Notes: generated by a model from the sequence alone, not told the origin. A DNA stretch of 64,000 nucleotides from Enterococcus diestrammenae (GCF_009933255.1 NZ_MAEI01000053.1:1-64000), one strand, 5' to 3'. Positions 15,940 to 26,455 are shown, numbered from the stretch's first letter. Made by a program: numbers and translations.

Positions 15940-16638
15940 ATGGTTTTCAACTACCCTGATGGGCGCAGTTTTCAAAACGCACCTACACCTAAGGATAACC
16001 AAGTCACAAAAGAAAAGCAAATTTCCCAACAATCGACTTCTAAGCGCAAAACCACGGAGACTCAGCCATTCACTACGACGAAGGGCTCAGCTTCTACCGT
16101 AAATTTTGGCAACCGGGGTATGCGCTTTGAAGAAGCCATCAATGAAAGCAACACCTATTATCTCACTCATAAAATGGCGGTGGTCCACAAAAAGCCAACT
16201 CCCATCCAAATCGTCAAAGTTGATTATCCCAGACGTAGTGCTGCGATGATCAAAGAAGCCTATTTTAAAGAGGCCTCGACCACAGACTATAACGGGGTTT
16301 ATCAAGGACGTTATTTAGATTTTGAAGCAAAAGAAACCAAAAACAAGGCTTCCTTTCCTTTTAAAAACTTCCATGCTCACCAAATCACCCATATGAAAGC
16401 TTGTCTTGAACAAGGGGGCCTTTGTTTTGTCCTCTTATGGTTTTCCAGTTTAGAACGTTGCTTCTTTTTAGACAGCAGGACCCTGATCGCTCATTGGGAC
16501 CAACAAAAAGCAAACGGAAAAAAATCACTACCTTTAACTACGATAGAAGTAGAAGGAATCGAAATTACCCGAAAAATCGCCCCCCGCATTCCCTATCTGG
16601 AAGCGGTGGATCATTACTTGAAAAAGGAGGCCCTCTAA
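15940..16638 (+). CDS. recU: Holliday junction resolvase RecU
   Basis: A 232-residue resolvase that cuts Holliday junctions during recombination and repair. Typical features are FGNRGMRFEEAIN, the metal-binding GRYLDFEAKETKNK segment, and FPFKNFHAHQITHM. The N-terminal 50 residues are polar and rich in Thr/Ser, a longer linker than in some relatives. ATG 15940 follows AAGGAG. It forms an operon with the PBP1a gene, whose ribosome site lies in the recU 3' end; this pairing is conserved in Firmicutes. Confidence 0.95.
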   Translation: MVFNYPDGRSFQNAPTPKDNQVTKEKQISQQSTSKRKTTETQPFTTTKGSASTVNFGNRGMRFEEAINESNTYYLTHKMAVVHKKPTPIQIVKVDYPRRSAAMIKEAYFKEASTTDYNGVYQGRYLDFEAKETKNKASFPFKNFHAHQITHMKACLEQGGLCFVLLWFSSLERCFFLDSRTLIAHWDQQKANGKKSLPLTTIEVEGIEITRKIAPRIPYLEAVDHYLKKEAL

Positions 16639-19074
16639 ATGGCCAATCAAGAAACTCCCTCACGGCTCACCCGTCGCAGCCAGCAAACTGGGAAGCCAAA
16701 GAAAACTGGTGGCTCCAAAAAACCGAAAAAATCCCCAAAAACACCCATCAGTAAGATTATTCTACGGGTTTTTGTCAGCCTTTTTGTCTTAGGTTGTTTT
16801 GCGTTTTTAGGCGGAGTAGGTCTCTTTTGGTTTTATGCCAAGGATGCCCCCAAGATTACTGACGACCAGCTGGATGCTTCCGCCTCCTCCACTCTTTACG
16901 CGGGTGATACCGCAATTGCCGATTTAGGCGCTGAACGGCGAGAAAAAATCACCGCTCAAGAAATCCCCCAATTGTTGGAAGATGCCATCGTCTCAGTCGA
17001 AGATAAACGGTTTTACAAACACGTCGGTGTGGACCCCATTCGTATCGTGGGTTCGGCCTTATCCAATGTCCGCAATGGTGGTATGCAAGGGGGATCGACT
17101 TTGACCCAGCAACTGATCAAACTCTCATTTTTCTCCACTAAGGCCAGTGATCAAACGTTAAAACGAAAAGCCCAGGAAGCCTGGATGGCCGTGCAATTGG
17201 AAAAAGAAAAATCCAAAGAAGAAATTCTGACTTACTATATCAATAAAGTGTACATGTCCAATGGTTTATCCGGAATGGAGACCGCCTCTGAGGCTTACTT
17301 TGGCAAAACACTCTCTGAACTAAATCTAGCCCAAACAGCTTTATTGGCGGGGATGCCACAAGCACCGGAAAGTTATGATCCTTATCGTCACCCAGAAGCT
17401 GCTAAAAAACGTCGTAACATCGTTTTGCAGACTATGTTGGAAAATGAAAAAATCACTCAAAAAGAATACGATGATGCTATCAAAACGGATATTGCATCGG
17501 GGCTGATTGATTTTCAACGAGAAAGTCAATCTTGGGCCAAATATGATGGCTATGTCAAAGAAGTCATCCAACAAGTCAAAGACCTCACCGGTAAAGATGT
17601 CTATACTGACGGTTTAAAAGTTTACACGAATCTTGATTTGGAAGCCCAAGATCGCCTCTACGAAATCGTCAATAGTGATGACTATGTCCAATACCCTGAC
17701 GAGGACATGCAAGTTGCTGCCACCGTAATGAATACTGATAATGGGAAGGTCATCGCCCAAATCGGGGGACGCAACATTGCTTCGGATGTGGTGTTGGGGA
17801 CGAATCTAGCTGTCAATACCGCACGGGATTTCGGTTCAACGATGAAGCCTTTAACAGATTACGGGCCAGCCTTCGAGTATTTAAAAAATTCTACCGCCGA
17901 TCGGATCGTCGATGAGCCTTATCAATACCCTGGTACCGATATTGAGGTTCGTAACTGGGACGGACAATACTTTGGTGATATCAGCCTGCGTACCGCCTTG
18001 GCTTATTCCCGGAACGTCCCTGCAGTAAAAACCCTTGATGAAGTAGGATTAGACCAATCGAAGAAGTTTCTGTCAGGTTTGGGTATCGACTACCAATCGA
18101 TGGAGTATTCCAATGCGATTTCTAGCAACACCATCCAAGAAGGCACGAAATACGGTGCCTCTTCCGAAAAAATGGCAGCAGCCTACAGCGCCTTTGCCAA
18201 TGGTGGTACCTATTACAAACCCATGTATATCTCAAAAATTGTTTATCAAGACGGTTCGGTGGAAGAATTCCAGTCAGAAGGCAAACGCGCGATGTCACCT
18301 GGGACGGCCTATATTATCACGGATATCTTAAAAGGAGTCATTTCGGAGGCAACCGGAACCAACGCCCAGATTCCTGGATTAATCCAAGCCGGGAAAACCG
18401 GAACTTCCAACTACACTGATGATCAACTTGAAAAACTAGGAACTACAAGCGGTGTCTATCCCGACATTCTCTTTTCTGGTTATACTCCAGATTATGCAAT
18501 GGCCGTTTGGACCGGGTACAACAATATCATGACCCCGGTCACCAACCAATCCAATCTGGTTGCTTCCTCTGTTTACCGAGAATTGATGTCATATATTACT
18601 AGTAACATAGACGTCTCGGATTGGGATATGCCTGATGATTTGGTCCGCTACGGTGGGGAATTATACTTTAAAGATACCTATGTGGCCCCTACCCCTTCCG
18701 TCTCTGTGACGCCATCAAGTAGTAGCACCTCCGAAGTAAGCTCTACAACTACTGAAAGCACCACGGAAAGCAGTACCACTGAGTCAAGTACCGCTAGCTC
18801 TACCAAAGAAAGTGAAAGCACCTCTAGTTCTTCAGAAGCTAGCAAATCCAGTGAAGAGTCAAAAGCACCGGAGTCTTCCACCGCTCCTTCTAAGTCCAGT
18901 GAACCTTCACAATCCAGCGAATCCCAAGAGACCGCTCCGTCTACTAGTGAAACCACACCAGAGGAATCCGCTCCAGCTCCTTCCGACAGCTCTTCACAAG
19001 CTCCGGAAGAAAAAGCTGATGCTGCTGACAAGAATTCAAAAAACGAAAAAGATAGTATCAAATCAGCAGCTTAA
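16639..19074 (+). CDS. pbp1A: class A penicillin-binding protein 1A
   Basis: An 811-residue bifunctional peptidoglycan synthase. A basic cytoplasmic tail is followed by one membrane helix (about 42-66), the glycosyltransferase domain with EDKRFYKHVGVD (about 121) and GGSTLTQQLIKL, and the transpeptidase domain with SXXK (STMK, Ser about 400), SRN (about 457) and KTGTS (about 585). From about residue 690 the tail is low-complexity Ser/Thr/Glu/Pro, probably extending into the wall. Starts directly after recU, with AAAGGAGG before ATG. Confidence 0.96.
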   Translation: MANQETPSRLTRRSQQTGKPKKTGGSKKPKKSPKTPISKIILRVFVSLFVLGCFAFLGGVGLFWFYAKDAPKITDDQLDASASSTLYAGDTAIADLGAERREKITAQEIPQLLEDAIVSVEDKRFYKHVGVDPIRIVGSALSNVRNGGMQGGSTLTQQLIKLSFFSTKASDQTLKRKAQEAWMAVQLEKEKSKEEILTYYINKVYMSNGLSGMETASEAYFGKTLSELNLAQTALLAGMPQAPESYDPYRHPEAAKKRRNIVLQTMLENEKITQKEYDDAIKTDIASGLIDFQRESQSWAKYDGYVKEVIQQVKDLTGKDVYTDGLKVYTNLDLEAQDRLYEIVNSDDYVQYPDEDMQVAATVMNTDNGKVIAQIGGRNIASDVVLGTNLAVNTARDFGSTMKPLTDYGPAFEYLKNSTADRIVDEPYQYPGTDIEVRNWDGQYFGDISLRTALAYSRNVPAVKTLDEVGLDQSKKFLSGLGIDYQSMEYSNAISSNTIQEGTKYGASSEKMAAAYSAFANGGTYYKPMYISKIVYQDGSVEEFQSEGKRAMSPGTAYIITDILKGVISEATGTNAQIPGLIQAGKTGTSNYTDDQLEKLGTTSGVYPDILFSGYTPDYAMAVWTGYNNIMTPVTNQSNLVASSVYRELMSYITSNIDVSDWDMPDDLVRYGGELYFKDTYVAPTPSVSVTPSSSSTSEVSSTTTESTTESSTTESSTASSTKESESTSSSSEASKSSEESKAPESSTAPSKSSEPSQSSESQETAPSTSETTPEESAPAPSDSSSQAPEEKADAADKNSKNEKDSIKSAA

Positions 19075-19083
19075 TTGCTCAAT

Positions 19084-19135
19084 AAAGCCACCTTTCTCCA
19101 AAGCTTTATCAGCTTAGATGAAAGGTGGCTTTTTA
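19084..19135 (+). terminator. terminator of recU-pbp1A
   Basis: AAAGCCACCTTTC pairs with GAAAGGTGGCTTT around a 23-base loop, then a T run. Confidence 0.85.
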
Positions 19136-19269
19136 GGTTATGCATATCAGGCAAGACTTTCTTATTTGTAACGTTAAGCTTTTACGAGAGCAAACAGCGG
19201 TCCAACCAGGTTTCCTGCTTCCACAAAAGCACGTCGATATTTTCTTTTGAGGAAGCGGGCGACCAGTGT

Positions 19270-19950
19270 CTACTTCGCCACTGAATGAAAGTTCTCACCA
19301 TCATAACGCACTTGCAGGCGTTGCTGACCATCCATGCACATGAATAATAACGGACAACCTTGGCATTTGGGACTGCGAGCCAGACAATGGTAGCGGCCGA
19401 AGAAGATGATACGATGGTGAGCAGTTACCCAAGAATCTTTTGGTAATTTTTTCATCAACGTTTCTTCTACTTCCAGCACACTGGCTTTTTGCTTGCAGAT
19501 TCGCAGTCGTTTTGAGACCCTTTCCACGTGGGTATCCACCGCAATAGCTGGCACACCAAAAGCATCTCCTAGGACGACATTAGCCGTTTTCCGCCCCACC
19601 CCTGGTAATGACATCAAGGCTTCCCGGGTTCTTGGCACCTCTCCACCAAAATCTGTCAGCAGTTTTTCTGCGCAAGCTTTGATATTTTTGGATTTGTTAC
19701 GATACAAGCCGATTGTTTTGATTTTGGCCATAATATCTTCTAAGGGGGCTTGAGCTAAGGCTTGGGGCGTGGGATAAGCTGCGAATAGTCCAGGTGTGGC
19801 TTTGTTTACTCCGACATCGGTCGCTTGAGCAGACAAAATTACCGCAATTAGCAGCTGAAAAGCATTTTCATGTACCAGTTCCCCGTGGGCCTCAGGAAAC
19901 ATCTCTCCCATAATCGCCAAAGCTTGTTGTGTTTGGGCTTGATTTAGCAT
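19270..19950 (-). CDS. nth: endonuclease III
   Basis: A 226-residue DNA glycosylase/AP lyase that removes oxidised pyrimidines. The helix-hairpin-helix LPGVGRKTANVVL (115-127) carries the catalytic Lys121; Asp139 is in VDTHVERV. Four cysteines at 189, 196, 199 and 205 form the 4Fe-4S cluster in the canonical C-x6-C-x2-C-x5-C spacing. It is downstream of dnaD on the same strand with a few bases between, the standard Firmicute nth-dnaD pair. Confidence 0.96.
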   Translation of the reverse strand: MLNQAQTQQALAIMGEMFPEAHGELVHENAFQLLIAVILSAQATDVGVNKATPGLFAAYPTPQALAQAPLEDIMAKIKTIGLYRNKSKNIKACAEKLLTDFGGEVPRTREALMSLPGVGRKTANVVLGDAFGVPAIAVDTHVERVSKRLRICKQKASVLEVEETLMKKLPKDSWVTAHHRIIFFGRYHCLARSPKCQGCPLLFMCMDGQQRLQVRYDGENFHSVAK

Positions 19951-19955
19951 CGACT

Positions 19956-20675
19956 TCAGTCCTCCTTGAAGGGATTGTGTAATGTAATCGGTGGCAACTG
20001 TTGGTCCTCAGCGGTGCCAGCCCCTTGACTGACTTCCGCTTCTTTTTGCAACAAAGCCATTTTGCGGCGAGCTTGTTCGTTGGTAACGGCTTCTTTTGTT
20101 TTGATATTTTTGCTTTCCCAATTCAGTAAAATCCGGTCGATATAGCTCAAACTACGGGCTTGATGGGTCACCGCTTCTTTTAAAGCCAAGCGAACCAGCT
20201 CCGGATCGTAGTGATCTTCATCTAGCCAGCCAGCAATCCGCTCATACTCTAATGGAGATAAGGGGCGTCCAAATTCCTGTTCGAAAATTTGATACAGGTG
20301 ACTGACTTGATCTTCTTTACTAGTAACTTCTGCCTGAGCGGCATCAGCTTGTAAAATTGTCGTTAATTTTTCATATAGCGGCGAAAAATCGTAGCTATCC
20401 GTCTGGCGCCCTTGGCTGTCTTGGGCCGTAACAATTTGCAAGACTTCTTTAGCGACCACTTGTTCTAAAAGTTTAAAAACTTGCGCCTGAGACAATCCCA
20501 TCTGTCGAGCAATCTGATCCAAGTCGGGAAAAGTCTCCCCTTGTTGACTGTAACTATTTAATTCTAACCAAAAGACCAATTCTTCAGTGGTTAAACCTAA
20601 GCGGTGATAATGTTGCAATAGCAGTCGCGAAACAGTCATCTGACCAGCCTGTAACCATTCTTTTACAAAATCCAT
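19956..20675 (-). CDS. dnaD: primosome protein DnaD
   Basis: A 239-residue replication-restart protein that loads with DnaB/DnaI at origins and stalled forks. The N-terminal winged-helix domain (about 1-100) includes LTTEELVFWLELNSY and DLDQIARQMGLSQAQ; the C-terminal DnaB2-like domain contains FGRPLSPLEYERIAGWLDE and YIDRILLNWESKNIKT, the DNA-binding YxxxIxxxW motif. It overlaps nearly with nth downstream and shares its operon. Confidence 0.93.
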   Translation of the reverse strand: MDFVKEWLQAGQMTVSRLLLQHYHRLGLTTEELVFWLELNSYSQQGETFPDLDQIARQMGLSQAQVFKLLEQVVAKEVLQIVTAQDSQGRQTDSYDFSPLYEKLTTILQADAAQAEVTSKEDQVSHLYQIFEQEFGRPLSPLEYERIAGWLDEDHYDPELVRLALKEAVTHQARSLSYIDRILLNWESKNIKTKEAVTNEQARRKMALLQKEAEVSQGAGTAEDQQLPPITLHNPFKED

Positions 20676-20737
20676 ACTTCTCCTTCTTTCCCCTACTTCA
20701 TTAAAAGTCTAACAGAAAGACCCCCATTAGCCAAAAA

Positions 20738-20768
20738 GAAAGACAGAAGTTCCCACCTCTGTCTTCCC
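20738..20768 (-). terminator. terminator of the perR-ridA unit
   Basis: GAAGACAGAGG/CTTCTGTCTTTC arms with T run on the minus strand. Confidence 0.7.
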
Positions 20769-20774
20769 TAGATT

Positions 20775-21155
20775 TTAGTTAGATACAGCAGCGATGATTT
20801 CCACTTCAATCAATACGTCTTTTGGCAAACCAGCAACTTCTACCGCTGAGCGAGCCGGTAGTTCGTTATCAAAAAACGCCCCATAGACCTCATTAAACTT
20901 GGTAAAGTCGGCAATGTTTTTCATAAAACAAGTTGTTTTTACTACCGCATCTTTGGTCAAATTTGCAGCCGTTAAAATCCCTTCGATGTTGGAAAATACT
21001 TGTTGGGCTTGGCTTTCGATATCCGTCCCCACGATTTCACCAGTTTTTGGATCTAGGGGAATCTGTCCCGAAGCAAATAGAAAGCCGTTGACAATCTTAC
21101 CTTGTACATAAGGGCCAATGGCTTTTGGTGCTAGATTGGTTTGAATCGTTTTCAT
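20775..21155 (-). CDS. ridA: RidA family reactive-intermediate deaminase
   Basis: A 126-residue trimeric enzyme that hydrolyses reactive 2-aminoacrylate and related enamines to ketoacids. The signature VKTTCFMKNIADF and PARSAVEVAGLPKDVLIEVE are present, with the conserved Arg in PARS. The ATG at 21155 follows AAGAGGAG, whose position overlaps the end of the perR gene; longer frames are not supported. It is cotranscribed with perR just upstream. The cysK gene next in line makes the neighbouring pathway amino-acid metabolism. Confidence 0.92.
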   Translation of the reverse strand: MKTIQTNLAPKAIGPYVQGKIVNGFLFASGQIPLDPKTGEIVGTDIESQAQQVFSNIEGILTAANLTKDAVVKTTCFMKNIADFTKFNEVYGAFFDNELPARSAVEVAGLPKDVLIEVEIIAAVSN

Positions 21156-21159
21156 TGAA

Positions 21160-21591
21160 TTACTCCTCTTTTTGGCAATCTGGACATAAGCCATAAACCT
21201 CAAGGCGATGCTGGCTAATGTCATACCCCGTCAAGCGCCCGGCTGCCATTTCCACATCTTCTAACCCAGGATAATAAAAGTCCTCGATTCTGCCACATTT
21301 TTTACAAATCGCATGGTAATGAGGTTGGTCCGTAAAATCAAAGCGACTAGAAGCATCGCCATAATTCATTTCGGTCACCAAGCCCTTATCGACTAATAAA
21401 CGCAAATTATTATAAACCGTCGCAACACTCATCCCGCTAAAGCGGCTTGCCATTTCTTGATAGATTTCATCAGCTGTTGGATGATTATGGTGATTGGCCA
21501 AATACTCCATGATGGCATAGCGTTGTGGTGTAATACGCACCTTGTCTTCTTTCAGACGCGTGATTGCTTCTGCAACCGTTAGATGCTCCAT
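21160..21591 (-). CDS. perR: Fur-family regulator, PerR type
   Basis: A 143-residue metal-dependent repressor. The winged helix spans about 1-80 (RITPQRYAIMEYLANH, then SVATVYNNLRLLVDKG). HYHAICKKCGRIEDF carries His/Asp ligands of the regulatory site; two CxxC motifs (CKKC and CPDC) bind structural zinc. The Asp in RIEDF favours PerR (peroxide-sensing) over Fur. The ATG at 21591 has AAAGGAGG upstream; the open frame continues to 21684 without a second site. It lies between cysK and ridA on the same strand. Confidence 0.88.
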   Translation of the reverse strand: MEHLTVAEAITRLKEDKVRITPQRYAIMEYLANHHNHPTADEIYQEMASRFSGMSVATVYNNLRLLVDKGLVTEMNYGDASSRFDFTDQPHYHAICKKCGRIEDFYYPGLEDVEMAAGRLTGYDISQHRLEVYGLCPDCQKEE

Positions 21592-21702
21592 CGAATTGGC
21601 CTCCTTTACAAAATTTCTTCTTACATAATACAAGATAATCCTTGAAAATTCTAGCTGATTTAATGAAATGCAAAAAAACCTCAATAATTTGCAACAAAAA
21701 GG

Positions 21703-22632
21703 CTATTCTTTGTCAAACTGATACAAGGCTGTAGACAAATAGCGCTCCCCATTGTCGGGTACAATTGCTAAGACTTTCTTGCCCGCACCAAGCTTTTGAG
21801 CGACTTCAACTGCGGCTAAAATAGCTGCGCCGGCTGAAATACCAACTAAAAAGCCTTCTTCCATACCGACTTTGCGTCCCCAAGTCAAGGCGTCCTCCCC
21901 TTTGATGGCAATCACTTCATCGTATACCTTAGTGTCCAACGTTTTCGGTACAAAACCAGTCCCTATTCCTTGGATTTTATGGGGGCCAGGTTTACCACCT
22001 TCTAAAACAGCCGACTCAGCAGGTTCTACTCCATAAATTTTAATCTCAGGAAATGCCTTTCGCAATGCATGTCCCACGCCGCTGAGAGTGCCCCCAGTCC
22101 CAATTCCTGCCACAAAGGCGTCCAACCCAAGTTCTTTAAAGTCCGCTACAATCTCTTGACCAGTCGTCTCTTCGTGAACGAGGGGATTCACCGGGTTTTC
22201 AAATTGCAAAGGCAAGAACCAGCCCTTCTCAGCAGCTAATGTTTCAGCTTTTTTGATGGAACCGCCAATTCCCTCCGCACCTGGCGTTAAAATCAACTCT
22301 GCACCATAAGCTTGCATTAATTTACGTCGTTCAATACTCATGGTGTCCGGCATAACGATCACCACTTTATAGCCTTTAGCGGCCCCCACCAAAGACAAAC
22401 CAATTCCTGTATTGCCAGAAGTGGGTTCAATGATAGTATCACCAGCTTTTAGCTTGCCAGCTTTTTCCGCAGCTTCAATCATCCCTAAGGCAATCCGGTC
22501 TTTTACAGAACCCCCGGGATTGAAAAATTCCAATTTTACATAAACATCCGCCGCCCCTGCCGGAACGAGGTTGTTTAACTTCACTACGGGAGTCTGACCG
22601 ATTGTTGCTAAAATTGATTCATGAATACTCAT
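21703..22632 (-). CDS. cysK: cysteine synthase A
   Basis: A 309-residue PLP enzyme that forms cysteine from O-acetylserine and sulfide. Lys44 in GGSVKDR binds PLP, TSGNTG (71-76) binds the substrate carboxylate, and GTGGT (178-182) holds the phosphate. The C-terminus lacks the regulatory domain of cystathionine beta-synthase. Good ribosome site AAAGAGGAGG before ATG 22632. A GTTATCATAAC palindrome lies about 50 bases upstream near the probable promoter. Confidence 0.95.
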   Translation of the reverse strand: MSIHESILATIGQTPVVKLNNLVPAGAADVYVKLEFFNPGGSVKDRIALGMIEAAEKAGKLKAGDTIIEPTSGNTGIGLSLVGAAKGYKVVIVMPDTMSIERRKLMQAYGAELILTPGAEGIGGSIKKAETLAAEKGWFLPLQFENPVNPLVHEETTGQEIVADFKELGLDAFVAGIGTGGTLSGVGHALRKAFPEIKIYGVEPAESAVLEGGKPGPHKIQGIGTGFVPKTLDTKVYDEVIAIKGEDALTWGRKVGMEEGFLVGISAGAAILAAVEVAQKLGAGKKVLAIVPDNGERYLSTALYQFDKE

Positions 22633-22748
22633 TCGCTATTTCCTCCTCTTTTAATGACAACTCGTTTTTTATCTATAGTTATCATAACGAATTCCCAAGA
22701 TTTATGCCAGTATTCCCTTTTCTCGCGAGGTTCATGTCGAATTGAAGT

Positions 22749-22789
22749 AAAAAAAGTTTCAAGGCATTGGCAGCCCTGAAACTTTTTAT
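22749..22789 (-). terminator. terminator of the glucosaminidase gene
   Basis: AAAAAGTTTCA/TGAAACTTTTT arms with seven T on the minus strand. Confidence 0.8.
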
Positions 22790-22808
22790 CGTTAGTGAAT
22801 TGATCTAA

Positions 22809-23723
22809 TTATACTGCTAATTGTTGTCCTACAGAAATAGCATCACTGGTTAGCCCATTATTTTCCATCAATTGATCCACTGTAATCCCATATGCACTGG
22901 CAATGTCCCATAAAGTATCACCGGAAACAACTGTATATACTTCACCGCTAGTAGAAGCAGTCGCCGTCGCGGTGGTTTCTGTCGCTGTAGTTTCGGTACT
23001 TTCATAAGAGGTTTCTTCGTATGAAACATCACTAGTGGTAGTTTGGCTCGTGGCTGTTGTGGGTTGACTCCAGCTTGGTGTGTCGTATTGTGTCAAATTA
23101 TATGCCGAGATCAAATAGTTTAGTTTGCCAGCATAGCCAGGATCTGTCGCATAACGACCAGTTAAATAGGCCGTAGCATCTAGATAGCTAGTGGTATTGC
23201 TTTTCCATGTCCCAGAGTAATGGGAGACCCCTGTCGCAAAGCTTGTGCCTCGCAAAACATCGGCATGGTCTTGCATGGACTCCCAGTAAGAGTTGTATTG
23301 ACGGAAGGGCTCGTTCATCGTCACCCATTGGCCGTTGAGATATTCTAAAGTTGGCATGTAAACCGCTTGACCATTGTAAGTTCCTTTGACCCCAAACAAA
23401 TTATAATACGGTGCCTGAGATAAGCCTGAGCCACCATTGCCACTTTCCAACAAAGCTTGGGCAATCATCACAGATGCGTATAAATCATTCGCATCAGCAA
23501 TCTGGCTGGCAACTGGTCCAATTTGCGCGATAAGGTTTTGGGCAGCACTTGGTTGTTGGTAGTTGTATTCACTGGCTTCTGCTTGTTGACCAGGGATAAC
23601 GCCACCTAAGACTGGTACGACAGCGACACTAGTACCCACCACTGTCACTGCTTTTTTCGCAAGTGCTTGTTTTTCAGCTTTTCTTGCGTTGCGTCGTTCA
23701 ATCCGTGTCTGATAACTTTTCAT
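22809..23723 (-). CDS. GH73 N-acetylglucosaminidase with LysM domain
   Basis: A 304-residue secreted peptidoglycan hydrolase. A long basic N-terminus leads to a signal peptide ending near VIPGQQAEA (about 50). The GH73 domain (about 55-215) has the catalytic glutamate in ALLESGNGGSGLS and the family motif YNLFGVKGTYNG. A Thr/Ser/Glu-rich linker (about 220-255) precedes one LysM domain (YTVVSGDTLWDIASAYG) that anchors it to the wall. The domain set resembles enterococcal AtlA-like autolysins but is much smaller. Monocistronic. Confidence 0.92.
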   Translation of the reverse strand: MKSYQTRIERRNARKAEKQALAKKAVTVVGTSVAVVPVLGGVIPGQQAEASEYNYQQPSAAQNLIAQIGPVASQIADANDLYASVMIAQALLESGNGGSGLSQAPYYNLFGVKGTYNGQAVYMPTLEYLNGQWVTMNEPFRQYNSYWESMQDHADVLRGTSFATGVSHYSGTWKSNTTSYLDATAYLTGRYATDPGYAGKLNYLISAYNLTQYDTPSWSQPTTATSQTTTSDVSYEETSYESTETTATETTATATASTSGEVYTVVSGDTLWDIASAYGITVDQLMENNGLTSDAISVGQQLAV

Positions 23724-23872
23724 GGGTTCCTCCTGTTTTCAGCTCCAGCTTTTTTAGAGCCTTTTGAATAACGTCATTTATTCATGCTTTCATTATTATA
23801 CGTATCTCGCAGGAAAAGAACAAGTGAAAGCCCTCGCTCGGCTTATTTTTTCTGACTATTCGACTAGGACAA

Positions 23873-23914
23873 AATAAAGAAGCCCCGCTGCTTACAGCAA
23901 TTGGGCTTCTTTAT
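23873..23914 (-). terminator. terminator of tkt
   Basis: AATAAAGAAGCCC/GGGCTTCTTTATT arms around a 16-base loop, flanked by A/T runs. Confidence 0.85.
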
Positions 23915-23929
23915 TAAAGCGACGTTTAA

Positions 23930-25921
23930 TTAAAGACTTTTAAAAGTTTTTACGACATTTTCGACTGTGAAGCCAAACTCTGCTAAAACTTTGTCTCCAG
24001 GAGCGGAGGCACCAAAGTGATCAATCGCGATGACTTTTCCAGTATCGCCTACATATTTTTCCCAACCAAAGGAGGCACCAGCTTCGATAGCTACCCGCTT
24101 GGTTACAGCTTTAGGCAAGACAGATTCGATATATTCTGGCGATTGCGCTTGGAATAAGTCGAAGCTTGGAATAGAAACCACGGCTACATCGATTCCCTCT
24201 TCAGCCAACGCTTGTTGTGCTTGGTAAGCTAGACCGACTTCAGAACCCGTCGCAATTAGAATCCCTGCGGCCGTCTCTTTTGCTGGAGACAAGACATACC
24301 CACCTTTAGCCACATTTTCATCCGCATCGGTTGCCGTATTCGGTAAGACTGGCAAGTTTTGACGACTTAAGACCAAGACAGTTGGTGTCTTCTGAGAGTT
24401 CATCGCTACTTTCCAAGCGGCACGGGTTTCATTTCCGTCAGCTGGGCGGATCACATGCACATTTGGCATACAACGAAGACTCGCCAATTGCTCGATTGGT
24501 TCGTGGGTTGGTCCGTCCTCGCCGACAGCCACAGAATCATGAGTCAAAACGTAAGTCACAGGGATATTTTGGATAGCTGATAGACGGACAGCTGGACGCA
24601 AATAGTCAGTAAACACGAAGAAAGTTCCGCCATAAACATGAGTTCCACCATGAAGTTGGATACCGTTCATCGCTGCTGCCATGGCGAATTCTCGCACACC
24701 AAACCAAATATTACGACCATCGTAATTTCCTGGTTCAAAAGCTTTCTCGTCGGCTACCATCGTATTGTTAGAAGAAGATAAATCCGCCGAACCACCCCAG
24801 AAGCTTGGAACCGCCTTGGAAATTGCTTGAATCATTTCCTTGCTAGAAACCCGACTAGCCTGACTTGAACCTTCTTCATAAACTGGTAAAGCTTCATCCC
24901 AGTTTTCAGGCAACTTGTTAGCAAATGCGTCTTTTAACTCTTTAGCCAGCTCTGGGTATTCTTTGCTATAATGAGCAAACATATCTTCCCAAGCTGCTTC
25001 TTCTTTTGAACCACGATCGATAATGGCTTCTTTAAAACGAGCAGCGGCTTCTTCTGGAACTGTAAACTCTGGGTAATCCCAGCCATATGCTTTTTTCGCA
25101 ATTTCCAAGCCTTCTGCGCCTAATGGAGCCCCATGAACTTTATTGGTGCCTTCATTTGGTGCACCAAACCCGATGATGGTCTTCACTTCAATCAAGCTTG
25201 GTTTGTCGGTTTCAGCTTTAGCTTCCTCGATAGCTTTGGAGATAGCTTCTAAGTCGTTACCATCTTCTACCAAAATATGTTGCCATCCGTATGCTTCAAA
25301 ACGTTGACCAACATTTTCTGTAAAGGACATGGAAGTCGGACCATCTAAAGAAATATCATTTGAATCATACAACACGACTAATTTATTTAATTTCATATGG
25401 CCGGCCATGGAACACGCTTCTTGAGAAACACCTTCCATTAAGTCGCCATCGCCACACAAAGCAAACGTGTAATGATCCATCACTGGAAACTCAGGACGAT
25501 TGTATTTTGCTGCCAAATGAGCTTCAGACATTGCCATCCCTACAGCCATCGCAATCCCTTGTCCTAAAGGTCCTGTTGTTGCTTCAACGCCATCGGTATG
25601 ATCTACTTCTGGGTGTCCAGGGGTTTTACTGCCCCATTGGCGGAAGCCTTTCAAATCATCGATGGTTACTTGATAGCCAGCACAATGTAACAAACTGTAC
25701 AGCAAAGCAGAACCATGGCCTGCTGATAACACAAAACGATCCCGATCGACCCAATTACGAGAAGTTAGCGGGTTGATTTTCAAATGACGTGTCCACAATG
25801 CATAAGCCATTGGTGCTGCCCCCATTGGTAAGCCAGGGTGGCCTGAATTGGCTTTTTGAATTGCTTCAATACTTAGTGTACGCAGGGTATTGACCCCCAG
25901 CTGGTCGACTTTATCAAACAA
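23930..25921 (-). CDS. tkt: transketolase
   Basis: A 663-residue thiamine diphosphate enzyme of the pentose phosphate pathway. The N-terminal domain has [11 protein letters not shown] and the [13 protein letters not shown] thiamine-binding motif; the pyrimidine domain begins near [14 protein letters not shown], with the transketolase signature in [20 protein letters not shown]. The TTG at 25921 is the start: GGAGG lies eight bases upstream and no ATG is near. It follows ynzC, the same order as in Bacillus next to lexA. Confidence 0.96.
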   Translation of the reverse strand: MFDKVDQLGVNTLRTLSIEAIQKANSGHPGLPMGAAPMAYALWTRHLKINPLTSRNWVDRDRFVLSAGHGSALLYSLLHCAGYQVTIDDLKGFRQWGSKTPGHPEVDHTDGVEATTGPLGQGIAMAVGMAMSEAHLAAKYNRPEFPVMDHYTFALCGDGDLMEGVSQEACSMAGHMKLNKLVVLYDSNDISLDGPTSMSFTENVGQRFEAYGWQHILVEDGNDLEAISKAIEEAKAETDKPSLIEVKTIIGFGAPNEGTNKVHGAPLGAEGLEIAKKAYGWDYPEFTVPEEAAARFKEAIIDRGSKEEAAWEDMFAHYSKEYPELAKELKDAFANKLPENWDEALPVYEEGSSQASRVSSKEMIQAISKAVPSFWGGSADLSSSNNTMVADEKAFEPGNYDGRNIWFGVREFAMAAAMNGIQLHGGTHVYGGTFFVFTDYLRPAVRLSAIQNIPVTYVLTHDSVAVGEDGPTHEPIEQLASLRCMPNVHVIRPADGNETRAAWKVAMNSQKTPTVLVLSRQNLPVLPNTATDADENVAKGGYVLSPAKETAAGILIATGSEVGLAYQAQQALAEEGIDVAVVSIPSFDLFQAQSPEYIESVLPKAVTKRVAIEAGASFGWEKYVGDTGKVIAIDHFGASAPGDKVLAEFGFTVENVVKTFKSL

Positions 25922-26008
25922 TACGAAATCCTCCTGTATCTTTATTTAGGTATATTATACCTTTATTTTTTTGTTTTGCAAAGAAGGAATCTAAGCCTTC
26001 TTAAAAAG

Positions 26009-26251
26009 CTATTTGCGATCATGGAGACCTTTTTCTTTTTGAATTTGCTTGAGCTTCTCCGGTGTCACATCGTTGCCTTCAGGATCCACTACTTTCATAC
26101 CTTCAATATGGTGGCGCATCCCTGAGCGGAAAGCTTCTAAGTACTCCTGTCGTAGAAGAATCTGTTCTTTTTCTTCAGCAGCGGTTAACGTGCCACTCTT
26201 TTTTTTGCGACCCAATTCGTTGATTCGTGCCATTTTTTCTGCTGACAGCAT
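26009..26251 (-). CDS. DUF896 small protein, YnzC-like
   Basis: An 80-residue two-helix protein: [36 protein letters not shown] is the DUF896 hallmark. It is in the same orientation and directly upstream of tkt. In Bacillus its homologue ynzC is the last gene of the SOS yneA-yneB-ynzC operon beside lexA and tkt. Here it stands divergent from lexA with no yneA or yneB between. ATG 26251 follows AAGGAGG. Molecular function unknown. Confidence 0.9.
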   Translation of the reverse strand: MLSAEKMARINELGRKKKSGTLTAAEEKEQILLRQEYLEAFRSGMRHHIEGMKVVDPEGNDVTPEKLKQIQKEKGLHDRK

Positions 26252-26455
26252 TGGCTTGCCTCCTTACCATTGTGAAATGGATTCAATACGATTCCAAATG
26301 AAACGAAGGATTGTTAATCGCCTCGATTCCCCGTTTCACCTCCTCTATCATAAACTAAAGCCGGCAAAAATTACAGTACAAATTCACCAATCAAATGGCT
26401 AAGAAACCTTCTCCCCTCATTAAAGTTGCCAAATTTTTGCCAAGGGAACAACTAG

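Noticed and set aside
18678..19061. Minus-strand frame of 127 codons opposite the PBP1a tail
   Set aside because: It is the antisense shadow of a Ser/Thr-rich repeat and has no signals.
26283..26339. Possible 18-residue leader peptide (VKRGIEAINNPSFHLESY) before ynzC
   Set aside because: The AGAGGAGG overlaps the GTG start, leaving no spacing; no other support.
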